This document shows positions 35,931-44,545 of a DNA stretch of 64,000 bases, piece by piece. Numbering within the stretch: the stretch's first letter is position 1; every line of letters starts with the position of its first letter. The notes beneath the pieces were generated by a model. The model did no database searches and was not told the DNA's origin. It saw only the letters and a list, made by a program, of their open reading frames with translations. This stretch comes from Crenothrix sp. D3 (GTDB lineage: Bacteria; Pseudomonadota; Gammaproteobacteria; Methylococcales; Methylomonadaceae). The stretch covers positions 62,001 through 126,000 of the forward strand of contig MBQZ01000040.1 in the NCBI GenBank assembly GCA_002134785.1, in the 5' to 3' direction. The position numbers and the translations under genes were made by a program.

Positions 35931-36745
35931 GAGTGTATTAACCGTTGTGGATGAGTGTAAATAACATGGTTTTCGCCACGGGCAAAACCGACTAGGGTGA
36001 CATTTGCTTGTTCAGCTAAGCGTATCGCTAAACCTGTTGGTGCGGAAATGGCGACTAATAAACCGATTCCTAAAAAAGCGGTTTTTTGTACCATTTCATA
36101 GCTGGCGCGACTGGTGACAATGATATAACCAGCATTGACATCTTTGCCCGTGCGACATAATAACCCAAGCAGCTTATCAAGTGCATTATGACGACCCACA
36201 TCTTCACGCAGGTCAATAATACCGCGTTCAGGTTCAACCCACGCAGCGGCGTGTATCGCGCCTGTCAGTTGGTTTAAAGATTGTCGATTATGTAAATCAG
36301 CTAAGGCGGCGGTGAGTTGTTCAGCGGTGACGCTGATATTGCTCTGTACGGGTGCAGGTTGGCGTATGGCTTGTTTTAAAGTGCTTGCACCGCATAAGCC
36401 ACAGCCTGTGCGCCCTGTGAGATTGCGCCCTTTGTCGGTTAAACAAACAAAGCGTTCCTCAGGGATTTTAACTTGGACTTCTATGCCGTTAGCGCGTTGA
36501 TACACTTTTGCCGATAAAAATTCTTTTGGATTTTGAATAATGCCTTCGGTCATACTAAAACCCAAAGCAAAATCTTCTAAATTGGTGGGTGTGGCTAACA
36601 TGACAACATGAGAAACACCGTTGTACACCAGCACAATCGGCACTTCTTCCGCCACGCAATCTTGTTCATGGCTGTGTTCGCCACCTTGCCAACGATTCAC
36701 CATGCGGTGTTGATAGTTTGTCCAGCCTAGTTCGTTGTCTAACAT
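35927..36745 (-). CDS. fdhD: Formate dehydrogenase sulfurtransferase FdhD
   Basis: A 272-residue FdhD protein. FdhD accepts sulfur from a cysteine desulfurase and delivers it to the molybdenum cofactor of formate dehydrogenase, which is needed for activity. The loop with the reactive cysteines is GRTGCGLCGAS (C115 and C118). Other conserved parts are ALGFSMTEGII and GIIDLREDVGRHNALDK. It lies between the broken toxin module and fdsD; separation from fdsA by hypothetical and toxin-type genes is unusual. Confidence 0.93.
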   Translation of the reverse strand: MLDNELGWTNYQHRMVNRWQGGEHSHEQDCVAEEVPIVLVYNGVSHVVMLATPTNLEDFALGFSMTEGIIQNPKEFLSAKVYQRANGIEVQVKIPEERFVCLTDKGRNLTGRTGCGLCGASTLKQAIRQPAPVQSNISVTAEQLTAALADLHNRQSLNQLTGAIHAAAWVEPERGIIDLREDVGRHNALDKLLGLLCRTGKDVNAGYIIVTSRASYEMVQKTAFLGIGLLVAISAPTGLAIRLAEQANVTLVGFARGENHVIYTHPQRLIHS

Positions 36746-36757
36746 TTTATTTTTTTA

Positions 36758-36832
36758 GTAGGATGGGTAGAGGTGATAGCCAAAACCTATCATTAATCCA
36801 TGATGTGATGGGTTTCGTGTTCTTACGAGTTA
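36758..36832. repeat. Copy of the GATGGGTTTC/ACCCATCCTA repeat family
   Basis: AGTAGGATGGGTAGAGGTGA at the left and TGATGGGTTTCGTG at the right, upstream of fdhD. It is related to the copies at 20247, 41472 and 42392. Confidence 0.55.
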
Positions 36833-36847
36833 TTTAAGATAAGTTTA

Positions 36848-37057
36848 CTATCCAGTGATTTGATGTTCTTTTGCATATTGACGTAAAGCCTGATTCACTG
36901 ATTCAGCATTAGGAAAAAGTTTATGCAAATCGGGTTCGATTAAAACGATATTGGTTTCTTCTTGATAACGTTTTGCATATTTGCCCCGCGTACCTGATTT
37001 AATCAGTTCAGCAGAATATTCAGGTCTTAAAGTATCTTCATTATTGTTCATAAGCAT
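36848..37057 (-). CDS. Antitoxin-like partner of a BrnT-family toxin
   Basis: A 69-residue protein without a family name I can give with certainty. The sequence is mixed charged at the N-terminus (RPEYSAELIKSGTRGKYAKR) and ends in a short amphipathic helix (VNQALRQYAKEH). Its start lies inside the last codons of the BrnT-like frame (stop at 37041), the arrangement seen in toxin-antitoxin pairs of this class. The antitoxin role is inferred from position. Since the toxin gene is truncated, this may be an orphan antitoxin. A second ATG at 37051 is an equally possible start. Confidence 0.6.
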   Translation of the reverse strand: MLMNNNEDTLRPEYSAELIKSGTRGKYAKRYQEETNIVLIEPDLHKLFPNAESVNQALRQYAKEHQITG

Positions 37058-37235
37058 TACGCTCCTGTTTAGTCATGCTGCGGGCGGAAATAATACGAAT
37101 AACATCGGCTCTTTCGGTAAATGAAACGACGAGATAACTTCCTTTTGTTGATATACCAAAAAGCAAATAGCGGTTTTCATCGTAGGAATGGTCAGGGTCG
37201 TTAACGCATGATGAATAGTCATCGGCAAATACTCC
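37041..37235 (-). pseudogene. brnT: 5'-truncated BrnT-family (DUF497) toxin gene
   Basis: Reading minus-strand codons from 37235 to the stop at 37041 gives 64 residues with typical BrnT parts: VFADDYSS, DPDHSYDENRYLLFG, YLVVSFTERADVIRIISAR and KQERNAYEQ. BrnT toxins are RelE-like RNases. The first third of the family (the FEWDxxK region) is absent. Immediately upstream the frame runs into a GC-rich hairpin at 37240-37263, so the start seems to have been replaced by a palindromic insert. A short frame beyond the hairpin (MSEFKC at about 37283) might be a remnant of the start. Confidence 0.7.
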
Positions 37236-37239
37236 GAGC

Positions 37240-37331
37240 GGGGCGGGTTATTCAACCCGCCCCAAACATTTGAATTCTGACATGATTCCCAACATACCCA
37301 AAACGTTGCGACGGGGTGAATACCCCGTCGC
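37240..37331. repeat. Two hairpins with four-base ATTC/GAAT loops
   Basis: GGGGCGGGTT-ATTC-AACCCGCCCC at 37240-37263 and GCGACGGGGT-GAAT-ACCCCGTCGC at 37308-37331. The stems are perfect 10-base pairs with complementary loops. They sit next to the truncated toxin gene. Confidence 0.8.
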
Positions 37332-37401
37332 GCTTCGACACGGGGAACAATGGCATCATCACGAAAAGCCCCGCTACTTGCTACAGAGCTTACCAGTTAG
37401 G

Positions 37402-37854
37402 TTAAAATGACCAAGTTGAATTACAATTTTCACAATAGGCTTGTGTAGCATCTTCTTTTCTTGATAGACCTGTAGCAAGTAATGATAACCCACCTGTTAG
37501 AACAGCCCCAGTAGCTTTAGCTCCACTTACACCTTTTTTCTGAATAATATGTTTTGTCCTAGTTTTCCCTTTAGTTTGGCAATGAGGGCAAATCATTGCT
37601 ACATTTAATCCCCCATACATAGTTATTCTTTTTTTCTGAGTTTCTGCCATCGACTGAGATTTTTGTTCATTAAGATGCCTCTGTTTTTCATCTGGACTCA
37701 TAGCAGCTTGCTTTTTTTTCTCTTTTTCTATTTGTAGTATTCTATTTTTCGTAGTCTTTTTTGCGGATATTGAAGCAAGAGCATCAATAATTAAAGCTCC
37801 ACAAAATAGGGTAGCCACTATAACAACTATTGTGATGATAAAGCCCATAAACAC
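37402..37854 (-). CDS. Hypothetical membrane protein with two CxxC pairs
   Basis: 150 residues that I do not recognise. A single N-terminal helix (FIITIVVIVATLFCGALII) is followed by a lysine- and glutamine-rich, probably coiled stretch (KKKQAAMSPDEKQRHLNEQK), then a zinc-ribbon-like end with CPHC and, about 50 residues later, CENC. A glycine/leucine-rich segment (ATGAVLTGGLSLLATGL) between the pairs could be a hairpin or short helix. It lies between fdsA and the broken toxin module on the same strand. Start may be at either of the first two methionines. Confidence 0.6.
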   Translation of the reverse strand: MFMGFIITIVVIVATLFCGALIIDALASISAKKTTKNRILQIEKEKKKQAAMSPDEKQRHLNEQKSQSMAETQKKRITMYGGLNVAMICPHCQTKGKTRTKHIIQKKGVSGAKATGAVLTGGLSLLATGLSRKEDATQAYCENCNSTWSF

Positions 37855-37966
37855 TCCAGTTTAAATTGACACCAAGTTATGTAAGAGGCATTGCGGCTCT
37901 TTCGCAACCCAACAAATATCAGAAAATGTTGGGTTGCCAAAAAAACGGCAACCCAACCCACAAAAA

Positions 37967-40819
37967 CTAAACCGCTTGTTGTGCCGCTTCCAACAATTCT
38001 AATTGCTGCTCGCTGAAATCCGCATAGTTTTGTTGCCATTCTGACGGGGTCGTCACTTTGCTGATTTGTACCGCTGTCACTTTGTATTCAGGGCAGTTGG
38101 TCGCCCAGTCAGAGTTGTCGGTGGTGATGACGTTCGCGCCTGATTCAGGGAAATGGAAGGTGGTATAAACTACGCCGACTTGTACGCGGTCAGTCACTAA
38201 GGCACGCAGTACGGTTTCACCTGCGCGGCTCTTAATACCTACCCAATCACCATCAACTACACCACGGTCTTCGGCATCGTGTGGATGAATTTCTAAACGG
38301 TCTTCACTGTGCCACGCGTTGTTTTCAGTACGGCGGGTTTGTGCGCCGACGTTGTATTGCGACAAAATGCGTCCTGTGGTCAAAATCAGCGGGAACATCT
38401 TGGTAACTTTTTCAGCGGTTGCTACATATTCACTCAACATGAATAAGCCTTTGCCATCTTCACGCAAGAAATGCTCGCTGTGTAACGTGGGTGAACCTTC
38501 GGGAGATTCATCATTACAAGGCCACTGTATGCTGCCCATTTCGTCGATTTTTTTATAACTGACGTTGGCAAAAGTAGGTTTGAGACTGGCAATTTCATCC
38601 ATGATTTCTGATGGATGGCTGTAATTCATGGGATAACCCAAGGCATTAGACAGCATTTGCGTGACTTCCCAATCGGCATAAGTCGCCAAGGGTTTCATCA
38701 CTTTACGCACGGGTGAAATGCGGCGTTCTGCATTGGTAAATGTGCCGTCTTTTTCTAGGAATGATGAACCTGGTAAGAAAACGTGGGCAAATTTTGCGGT
38801 TTCATTTAAGAATATGTCTTGGACAATCACGCATTCCATAGAGCGCAACGCGGCATGAACGTGTTTAATATCGGGATCAGATTGGGCAATGTCTTCGCCT
38901 TCACAATACAAGCCCATGAAGCTACCATCGAGCGCGGCATCAAACATATTCGGAATGCGTAAACCTGGTTCGCCGCTCAGTGGTGTTTGCCACGCATCTT
39001 CAAATAACGCGCGGGTGATAGGATCAGCCACGTTGCGATAACCAGGGAATTCATGCGGGAATGAACCCATATCGCATGAACCTTGGACGTTATTTTGTCC
39101 GCGTAATGGATTCACACCCACGCCGCTACGTCCCAGATTGCCTGTTGCCATTGCTAAATTGGCAATGCCGATAACCATTGTTGAACCTTGGCTGTGTTCA
39201 GTTACGCCCAAACCGTAGTAAATCGCGCCATTTTTTTCGGTGGCATACAATCTTGCGGCAGCTCTTAATTCAGTGGCTGGAACGCCTGTAATGGCTTCTG
39301 CGTTTTCAGGTGAGTTTTTTTCCTGAGCAATAAATTTACGCCATTTCTCAAACGAGGCAACATCACAACGGGCTTTGACAAATTCTTCATCAACCAAGTT
39401 TTCTGTCACCACCGTGTAGGCTAAGGCATTGATTAACGCCACGTTAGTGCTAGGGCGTAATTTCAAATGGTAGTCAGCCTGAATGTGTGGCGATTTTTTC
39501 ACTAAATCAATTTCGCGTGGATCAACGACGATGAGTTTCGCGCCTTGACGTAAGCGTTTTTTCATCATCGAACCAAACACAGGATGCCCGTCGGTTGGAT
39601 TTGCTCCAATAACTAAAATGACATCGGCATCCATTACCGAATCAAAATCTTGTGTGCCTGAGGCTTCACCAAAGGTTTTCTTTAAACCGTAACCAGTCGG
39701 TGAATGACACACACGGGCGCAAGTATCGACGTTATTATTACCAAAGCCTGCGCGGATTAATTTCTGCACTAAATAGGTTTCTTCGTTGGTGCAACGTGAG
39801 GAGGTAATACCACCGATAGAATCTTTGCCATATTTGGTCTGAATGCGTCTTAACTCAGACGCAGCGTGATTAATCGCTACTTCCCAACTGACTTCTTGCC
39901 ACGCGTCTTTAATGCTGGCGCGTATCATCGGTTTGGTCATGCGGTCTTTGTGGGTGGCATAACCAAAGGCAAAACGCCCCTTCACACACGAATGCCCGTG
40001 ATTGGCTTTGCCGTCTTTGTTCGGTACCATACGAATGACTTGCTCGCCTTTCATTTCGGCGCGGAATGAACAGCCAACACCGCAATACGCGCAAGTAGTA
40101 ACAATCGCGTGTTCAGGTTGACCGTGGTCGATAACAGATTTTTCCATTAAAGTCGCCGTTGGACAGGCTTGCACACACGCGCCACATGACACGCATTCAG
40201 AACTCAAAAAATCCTGATTTTGACTGGGTGAAACTTTGGAATCAAAACCGCGCCCATCAATTGTTAATGCAAATGTGCCTTGCGTTTCTTCACAGGCTCT
40301 TACGCAACGTGAGCAGACAATACATTTGCTAGGGTCAAAACTAAAATACGGATTGCTGTTGTCTTTCTTAGCATCTAAATGTGTGGTGACAGGTTTATAA
40401 CGCACTTCGCGCAAACCCACCGCGCCTGCCATATCTTGCAATTCGCAATCGCCATTGGCAGAACAGGTTAAGCAATCTAAGGGATGGTCAGAAATGTACA
40501 GTTCCATCACGCCGCGACGCACGTCCGCCAATTTTTTATTTTGGGTGACAACTTTCATGCCTTCGCCGACGGGCGTAGTACAAGAAGCAGGCATACCGCG
40601 CCCGCCTTCAATCTGCACCACGCACAAACGACACGAACCAAACGGTTCAATACTGTCGGTCGCGCACAGTTTAGGAATATCAATACCGATACTTGCCGCC
40701 GCTCGCATAACAGACGTACCTGCGGGTACAGTGACTTTAAAACCGTCAATTTCTAAGTTGATAGCCTGTGTGGCAACACTGGCGGGTGTGCCAAAATCTT
40801 TTTCTTTATTCATGCTCAT
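37967..40819 (-). CDS. fdsA: Formate dehydrogenase alpha subunit FdsA (molybdenum, NAD-dependent)
   Basis: The 950-residue catalytic subunit, oxidising formate to carbon dioxide at a bis-MGD molybdenum centre. An N-terminal [2Fe-2S] domain (CATDSIEPFGSCRLCVVQIEGG) is followed by a NuoG-like histidine/cysteine cluster (SDHPLDCLTCSANGDCELQD with C and H ligands), two [4Fe-4S] sites (CIVCSRCVRACEE, CVSCGACVQACPT), another [4Fe-4S] site (CAYCGVGCSF) and the molybdopterin domains. The active-site residue is C371 in CARVCHSPTGYGL, a cysteine, not selenocysteine. Electrons go through FdsB and FdsG to NAD. The fdsB gene lies about 2.2 kb upstream instead of adjacent, separated by toxin-antitoxin genes. 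Confidence 0.96.
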   Translation of the reverse strand: MSMNKEKDFGTPASVATQAINLEIDGFKVTVPAGTSVMRAAASIGIDIPKLCATDSIEPFGSCRLCVVQIEGGRGMPASCTTPVGEGMKVVTQNKKLADVRRGVMELYISDHPLDCLTCSANGDCELQDMAGAVGLREVRYKPVTTHLDAKKDNSNPYFSFDPSKCIVCSRCVRACEETQGTFALTIDGRGFDSKVSPSQNQDFLSSECVSCGACVQACPTATLMEKSVIDHGQPEHAIVTTCAYCGVGCSFRAEMKGEQVIRMVPNKDGKANHGHSCVKGRFAFGYATHKDRMTKPMIRASIKDAWQEVSWEVAINHAASELRRIQTKYGKDSIGGITSSRCTNEETYLVQKLIRAGFGNNNVDTCARVCHSPTGYGLKKTFGEASGTQDFDSVMDADVILVIGANPTDGHPVFGSMMKKRLRQGAKLIVVDPREIDLVKKSPHIQADYHLKLRPSTNVALINALAYTVVTENLVDEEFVKARCDVASFEKWRKFIAQEKNSPENAEAITGVPATELRAAARLYATEKNGAIYYGLGVTEHSQGSTMVIGIANLAMATGNLGRSGVGVNPLRGQNNVQGSCDMGSFPHEFPGYRNVADPITRALFEDAWQTPLSGEPGLRIPNMFDAALDGSFMGLYCEGEDIAQSDPDIKHVHAALRSMECVIVQDIFLNETAKFAHVFLPGSSFLEKDGTFTNAERRISPVRKVMKPLATYADWEVTQMLSNALGYPMNYSHPSEIMDEIASLKPTFANVSYKKIDEMGSIQWPCNDESPEGSPTLHSEHFLREDGKGLFMLSEYVATAEKVTKMFPLILTTGRILSQYNVGAQTRRTENNAWHSEDRLEIHPHDAEDRGVVDGDWVGIKSRAGETVLRALVTDRVQVGVVYTTFHFPESGANVITTDNSDWATNCPEYKVTAVQISKVTTPSEWQQNYADFSEQQLELLEAAQQAV

Positions 40820-40861
40820 GGGGGTTTCCTCGTAATCCAGCGGTAGCTTTATCAGTGTTGA

Positions 40862-41215
40862 CTATCTGTGTTCAATTAGTGTGGAGCGTGTTAATTCCAC
40901 ATAATCATATTCATTAAATGCTGTTGTAATGACTAATAAATTTTTTACAAATAATAGACTAAGCTCCTTATTGGTAATATTTCCTGTAGAAATTAGCAAC
41001 AATTTATAAGGTCTTTTTGTAAGTAAAAATGAATTAACAAAATCAGCGTCTTTGGTAATTACAATTCGCTGTTCACATTCTGATATGTTATTAATTTCAG
41101 TATCAGAAGTTTGATTACCCTTTTCTAAATCTAAAGTATGAACAGCATCATAACCGTGATGTTGTAATAAAAAACTTAAATGACGTGGCAAATGCGCATC
41201 AACCAAAAATTTCAT
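40862..41215 (-). CDS. DUF5615 PIN-like toxin-type protein
   Basis: A 117-residue protein of the DUF5615 PIN-like family. The N-terminal MKFLVDAHLPRHLSFLLQ carries the first acidic residue, and IVITKDADF a later one; PIN-fold RNases use such acids to bind a metal ion. It overlaps the DUF433 gene by four bases (ATGA), the usual arrangement of this toxin-antitoxin type. The toxin role is by family and position only. It sits between fdsB and fdsA. Confidence 0.8.
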   Translation of the reverse strand: MKFLVDAHLPRHLSFLLQHHGYDAVHTLDLEKGNQTSDTEINNISECEQRIVITKDADFVNSFLLTKRPYKLLLISTGNITNKELSLLFVKNLLVITTAFNEYDYVELTRSTLIEHR

Positions 41216-41448
41216 GCTGCCAAATTTTCAATACGTTTTATTTGCGTTAAACGTGCAGCAAAAGCCAATACGGCAAAAATATCTTCTTGTTCAATATCTT
41301 CATAATCTTCGAGAATATCGGCAATCGTCATCCCTGAACTTAACCATTCTAGAATAGTTTCAACTGGATAACGCAAACCACGAATACAGGGTTTGCCATG
41401 ACATATTTCTGGGTCGATGGTGATGCGTTCAAATGCTGTTGTTTTCAT
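41212..41448 (-). CDS. DUF433 antitoxin-type protein
   Basis: A 78-residue DUF433 protein, with the typical ITIDPEICHGKPCIRGLRYP start and ILEWLSSGMTIADILEDYED, a winged-helix-like fold. DUF433 genes usually precede DUF5615 or other PIN-like genes and act as DNA-binding antitoxins. It overlaps the DUF5615 gene by four bases. Autoregulation is likely but no operator is evident. Confidence 0.82.
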   Translation of the reverse strand: MKTTAFERITIDPEICHGKPCIRGLRYPVETILEWLSSGMTIADILEDYEDIEQEDIFAVLAFAARLTQIKRIENLAA

Positions 41449-41471
41449 TGTGTTATCACAGTTTGTTTACT

Positions 41472-41536
41472 GATGGGTTTCAATTTTACAATGCGATTGA
41501 TGGGCTTCGTACCTCAGCTCATCCTATTGTGCTGCA
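41472..41536. repeat. Divergent copy of the GATGGG repeat family
   Basis: GATGGGTTTC and GATGGGCTTCGTACC with CTCATCCTATTG, upstream of the DUF433 gene. It is a degenerate relative of the elements at 20247, 36758 and 42392. Confidence 0.4.
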
Positions 41537-41544
41537 TTACAGAA

Positions 41545-42375
41545 TTACGAGTTAGTCATATATCTAATCATGTTTTCAGCAAAGTTTTGAGAATTTGGCA
41601 AGCCATAAGTATTTTGCAAAAAGTTGACATCAAAAACTACAATCAAAGTACCTAAAGGCGCGTTTGAAAGCGTACCTTTTTGCCATAATATAGCCGTGCC
41701 TCTACCGAATATATCTTTTGTAGCAAAGCTTCCTGTCCCTGATGAGGTTACTCCGCCTGGGGCAGCGTAAGTTATTTTTTTCCAAGAAATGGGTTTAGGC
41801 GTTAAAAAAGGCTTTTTAACAGTTTGGGTACTATTTACCCCAAAAATACGACTGGCAATTACACCAAAAATGCCATTTCCAAAAATACTTCCTGAAAGTG
41901 TCAATTTTCCACCCCCCATCATTTCTACAAAATTTACTATTGAGTTGTTTCTGCCAACAAATGATGCGTTCTCGCCTATCAACACTAACCTACCGCCATG
42001 TTGCAAAAACTCTTTATATTGAGTTTGTTCCTTTTCGGTTAGAGCAAAACCAAAACCAGGTCGAATATCCCATATTCGTTTATAAGCTGAAATATTTCTC
42101 GGAATATCGCCAGAACTATCAGTATCTATTCCTATTTCTTTATGTAAAGTGACTACATTCTTCCTTATTGGGAGTAAATAATAGCTATCCGCCATACTTA
42201 CAAGATTTTTCAAAAAGCCACCCACGACTAGCAATACACCTGCACTATTATTTTTATAAGCACTAATATCTTCGTTATTGGTTAATACGGCTGACTTTTT
42301 TTTAAAATCCTCCTCGGATAAAAAACCTTGGTCGTATGCCAGCTTGATGTCTTCAATTTTTTTATTTTTTTCCAT
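41545..42375 (-). CDS. Hypothetical protein with SHOCT-like N-terminus
   Basis: Unrecognised protein. I start it at the ATG at 42375 (MEKNKKIEDIKLAYDQG), because the upstream 28 residues of the longer frame (from 42459) are translated repeat sequence. Residues about 1-30 resemble a SHOCT-type short helical motif (IKLAYDQGFLSEEDFKKK). The rest has no hydrophobic anchor I am sure of; it includes the segments FLQHGGRLVLIGENASFVG and TLIVVFDVNFLQNT, reminiscent of a Rossmann-like or glutamine amidotransferase-like fold of large surface/secretion-associated proteins. It lies between two toxin-antitoxin modules in the fds locus. No function is offered. Confidence 0.6.
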   Translation of the reverse strand: MEKNKKIEDIKLAYDQGFLSEEDFKKKSAVLTNNEDISAYKNNSAGVLLVVGGFLKNLVSMADSYYLLPIRKNVVTLHKEIGIDTDSSGDIPRNISAYKRIWDIRPGFGFALTEKEQTQYKEFLQHGGRLVLIGENASFVGRNNSIVNFVEMMGGGKLTLSGSIFGNGIFGVIASRIFGVNSTQTVKKPFLTPKPISWKKITYAAPGGVTSSGTGSFATKDIFGRGTAILWQKGTLSNAPLGTLIVVFDVNFLQNTYGLPNSQNFAENMIRYMTNS

Positions 42376-42391
42376 TTTTATAGCCGTGTAG

Positions 42392-42430
42392 CGCGTAGGA
42401 TGGGTAGAGCGACAGCGAAACTCATCATGA
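42392..42430. repeat. Copy of the GTAGGATGGGTAGAGCGACAGCGAAACTCATCATGA repeat type
   Basis: It lies between the 304-frame hypothetical gene and yoeB, covering the last bases of yoeB. The right part (CGAAACTCATCATGA) recurs at 20269-20283. Confidence 0.6.
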
Positions 42431-42700
42431 TTTTGTATAATGATACCGACATTGCACAATCCGTATTTCGTTCTCTAATACTTCATAAACCAGCCGATGT
42501 TCGTTATCAATTCTGCGAGACCAAGTATTTACCTTTAGATGTTTTAACGGCTCTGGCTTTCCTATACCTGCGAATGGTGTCTTGACAGTTTCTTCAATCA
42601 GTTTAAGAATTTTTTGCGCAATGCGTGGATTTTCGCGTGTCCAATACTGCAAATCTTCTAATGCGTGACTAGATAAGATTAAGCTGTGCTTTGAGTTCAT
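42425..42700 (-). CDS. yoeB: YoeB-family toxin (ribosome-dependent mRNA endonuclease)
   Basis: A 91-residue RelE/YoeB toxin. The family is visible in LSSHALEDLQYWTRENPRIAQ, KPEPLKHLKVNTWSRRIDNEH (catalytic E and R region) and the C-terminal RIVQCRYHYTKS with the histidine-tyrosine end. YoeB cuts mRNA in the ribosomal A site when free of its antitoxin. The gene overlaps the antitoxin gene by 32 bases, and no closer start codon fits. It lies downstream of fdsB, inside the formate dehydrogenase locus. Confidence 0.9.
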   Translation of the reverse strand: MNSKHSLILSSHALEDLQYWTRENPRIAQKILKLIEETVKTPFAGIGKPEPLKHLKVNTWSRRIDNEHRLVYEVLENEIRIVQCRYHYTKS

Positions 42701-42941
42701 CGACCGTATTAAAACAGGTGTCGTTATTGCGATTATTCAAACTAGCTAATAACCGTTCTGCATTGGCAGGAGACTTTAATAAATAAGTCGTTTCCAATAG
42801 CGAGTCATAATCTTCTTGGGCAACTAATACCACATTGCCCTTTCGTCTTTTTACCAAAACAGGCGTGTGATTGAGGCAAACTTCATTGCAGGTTGCGTCT
42901 AAATTTGCCTGTAATTGGTCGTAGGATATGGCTGTGTTCAT
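42669..42941 (-). CDS. yefM: YefM-family antitoxin
   Basis: A 90-residue Phd/YefM antitoxin, with the DNA-binding N-terminus MNTAISYDQLQANLDATCNE and the signature PVLVKRRKGNVVLVAQEDYD-SLLET. The C-terminal helix (TVDELKAQLNLI) should wrap the YoeB toxin. Antitoxin before toxin on the same strand is the classic order, and the pair would repress its own promoter in the gap at 42942-43006. Confidence 0.9.
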   Translation of the reverse strand: MNTAISYDQLQANLDATCNEVCLNHTPVLVKRRKGNVVLVAQEDYDSLLETTYLLKSPANAERLLASLNNRNNDTCFNTVDELKAQLNLI

Positions 42942-43006
42942 AGTGCGATGCTCATAATGTTTGGGTTGTCGTTTTTTGACAACCCAAGTTAATCAACCAA
43001 ACTCGT

Positions 43007-44545
43007 TTACGCATCAACCCCAAAATCTTCTGGAAAGTGATTTAACGCACTTAACACAGGATAGGGAGTCATGCCACCTAGGGCGCACAGGGAGCCATTC
43101 AATAATGTGTCACACAGCGAACGCAATAAAACGATATTTTTCTCACGATCAACATTGTTGATGATGTCGTCCATTACTTCATAACCGCGTGTTGAACCGA
43201 TACGGCAGGGGGTGCATTTGCCACATGATTCAGCGGCACAAAATTCCATTGCATAACGCGCCATTTCAGCCATGTTCGCGGTGTCATCAAAGGCGACTAC
43301 GCCACCGTGACCTAATACTGTCCAGTTTGCGGCAAAGGCTTCGTAATCTAGCGGTGTATCAAATTGTGATTCGTGGACAAACGCGCCTAAAGGACCACCC
43401 ACTTGTACTGCTTTGATAGGTCTGCCTGAGGCTGAACCGCCACCAAAATCATAAAGCAGTTCACGCAAAGTTAAACCGAAACCGATTTCAACCAAACCTG
43501 TGTGTTTTAGATTGCCCGCGAGTTGTAATGGTAATGTGCCGCGTGAACGTCCCATGCCAAAATCGCGGTAATAATCGCCGCCTTTGTCTAAAATCACTGG
43601 CACGGAAGCCAATGAAATCACGTTGTTCACTACGGTGGGCTTGCCGAATAAACCGCTGATTGCAGGTAAAGGCGGTTTGAAACGTACTAAACCGCGTTTG
43701 CCTTCTAAGCTTTCCATCAGTGATGTTTCTTCGCCACACACATACGCGCCCGCGCCTAAACGCACTTCTAAATCAAATTTTTTGCCGCTGCCTAGTATGT
43801 TGTCGCCTAAATAACCTGCTTCGTAGGCTTTAGCAATGGCGGCGTTTAGGGCTTTGTGAGCGTGTGGGTATTCGATACGCAAATAGATATAGCCTTGATT
43901 TGCGCCAACTGCTAGCCCTGCAATCGTCATGCCTTCAATCAGCACGAACGGGTCGCCTTCCATAATCATACGGTCAGAGAATGTGCCTGAGTCACCTTCA
44001 TCGGCGTTGCAGATAATGTATTTTTGTTCGGAGGGGGTATTTAAAACAGTGTTCCATTTAATGCCTGTTGGAAACGCCGCGCCACCGCGTCCGCGTAGAC
44101 CTGAATCGGTAACTTGTTTAACTATATCGGCTTGGCTGGATGCCAAGGCGTTTTTCAAACCACGATAACCGTCGTGGGCAAGGTAATCATCCAAGCTAAT
44201 AGGGTCGGTGATACCAACACGCGCAAACGTTAAGCGTTGTTGTCTTTTAAAATAGGGGATTTCTTCAACTGCGCCTAAAGCCAGTGGATGTTGTCCGCCA
44301 TTAATAAAATCAGCATCAAACAAACCAGCAACATCACTAGGATTAACCGCGCCGTAAGCAACGCGCTCATTATTAAATACAACTTCGACTAATGGCTCTA
44401 GCCAATACAGCCCGCGTGAACCGTTACGCACTAAAGTAATCTCAATACCCCGTTGCGCGGCTTCTTTAACGACAGCGGCGGCGGTACGATTTGCACCGAT
44501 GGAAATAGCCGTGGAATCGCCTGAAATATAGATGGTGGTACTCAT
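43007..44545 (-). CDS. fdsB: Formate dehydrogenase beta subunit FdsB (NADH:FMN, NuoF-like)
   Basis: A 512-residue FdsB. An N-terminal NuoE-like region of about 100 residues precedes the NuoF domain with the NAD site ([17 protein letters not shown]), FMN site ([20 protein letters not shown]) and [4Fe-4S] site ([16 protein letters not shown]). It passes electrons from formate to NAD. The start overlaps the fdsG stop (ATGA), as expected. Between it and fdsA lie five genes with no role in formate oxidation. Confidence 0.95.
   Translation of the reverse strand: MSTTIYISGDSTAISIGANRTAAAVVKEAAQRGIEITLVRNGSRGLYWLEPLVEVVFNNERVAYGAVNPSDVAGLFDADFINGGQHPLALGAVEEIPYFKRQQRLTFARVGITDPISLDDYLAHDGYRGLKNALASSQADIVKQVTDSGLRGRGGAAFPTGIKWNTVLNTPSEQKYIICNADEGDSGTFSDRMIMEGDPFVLIEGMTIAGLAVGANQGYIYLRIEYPHAHKALNAAIAKAYEAGYLGDNILGSGKKFDLEVRLGAGAYVCGEETSLMESLEGKRGLVRFKPPLPAISGLFGKPTVVNNVISLASVPVILDKGGDYYRDFGMGRSRGTLPLQLAGNLKHTGLVEIGFGLTLRELLYDFGGGSASGRPIKAVQVGGPLGAFVHESQFDTPLDYEAFAANWTVLGHGGVVAFDDTANMAEMARYAMEFCAAESCGKCTPCRIGSTRGYEVMDDIINNVDREKNIVLLRSLCDTLLNGSLCALGGMTPYPVLSALNHFPEDFGVDA

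Noticed and set aside
37073-37255. 60-residue minus-strand frame overlapping the broken BrnT gene
   Set aside because: It is in the wrong frame; the BrnT family sequence is in the neighbouring frame.
39704-39709. Selenocysteine at the formate dehydrogenase active site
   Set aside because: The codon at residue 371 is TGT (cysteine), not TGA, and no SECIS-like reading is needed.
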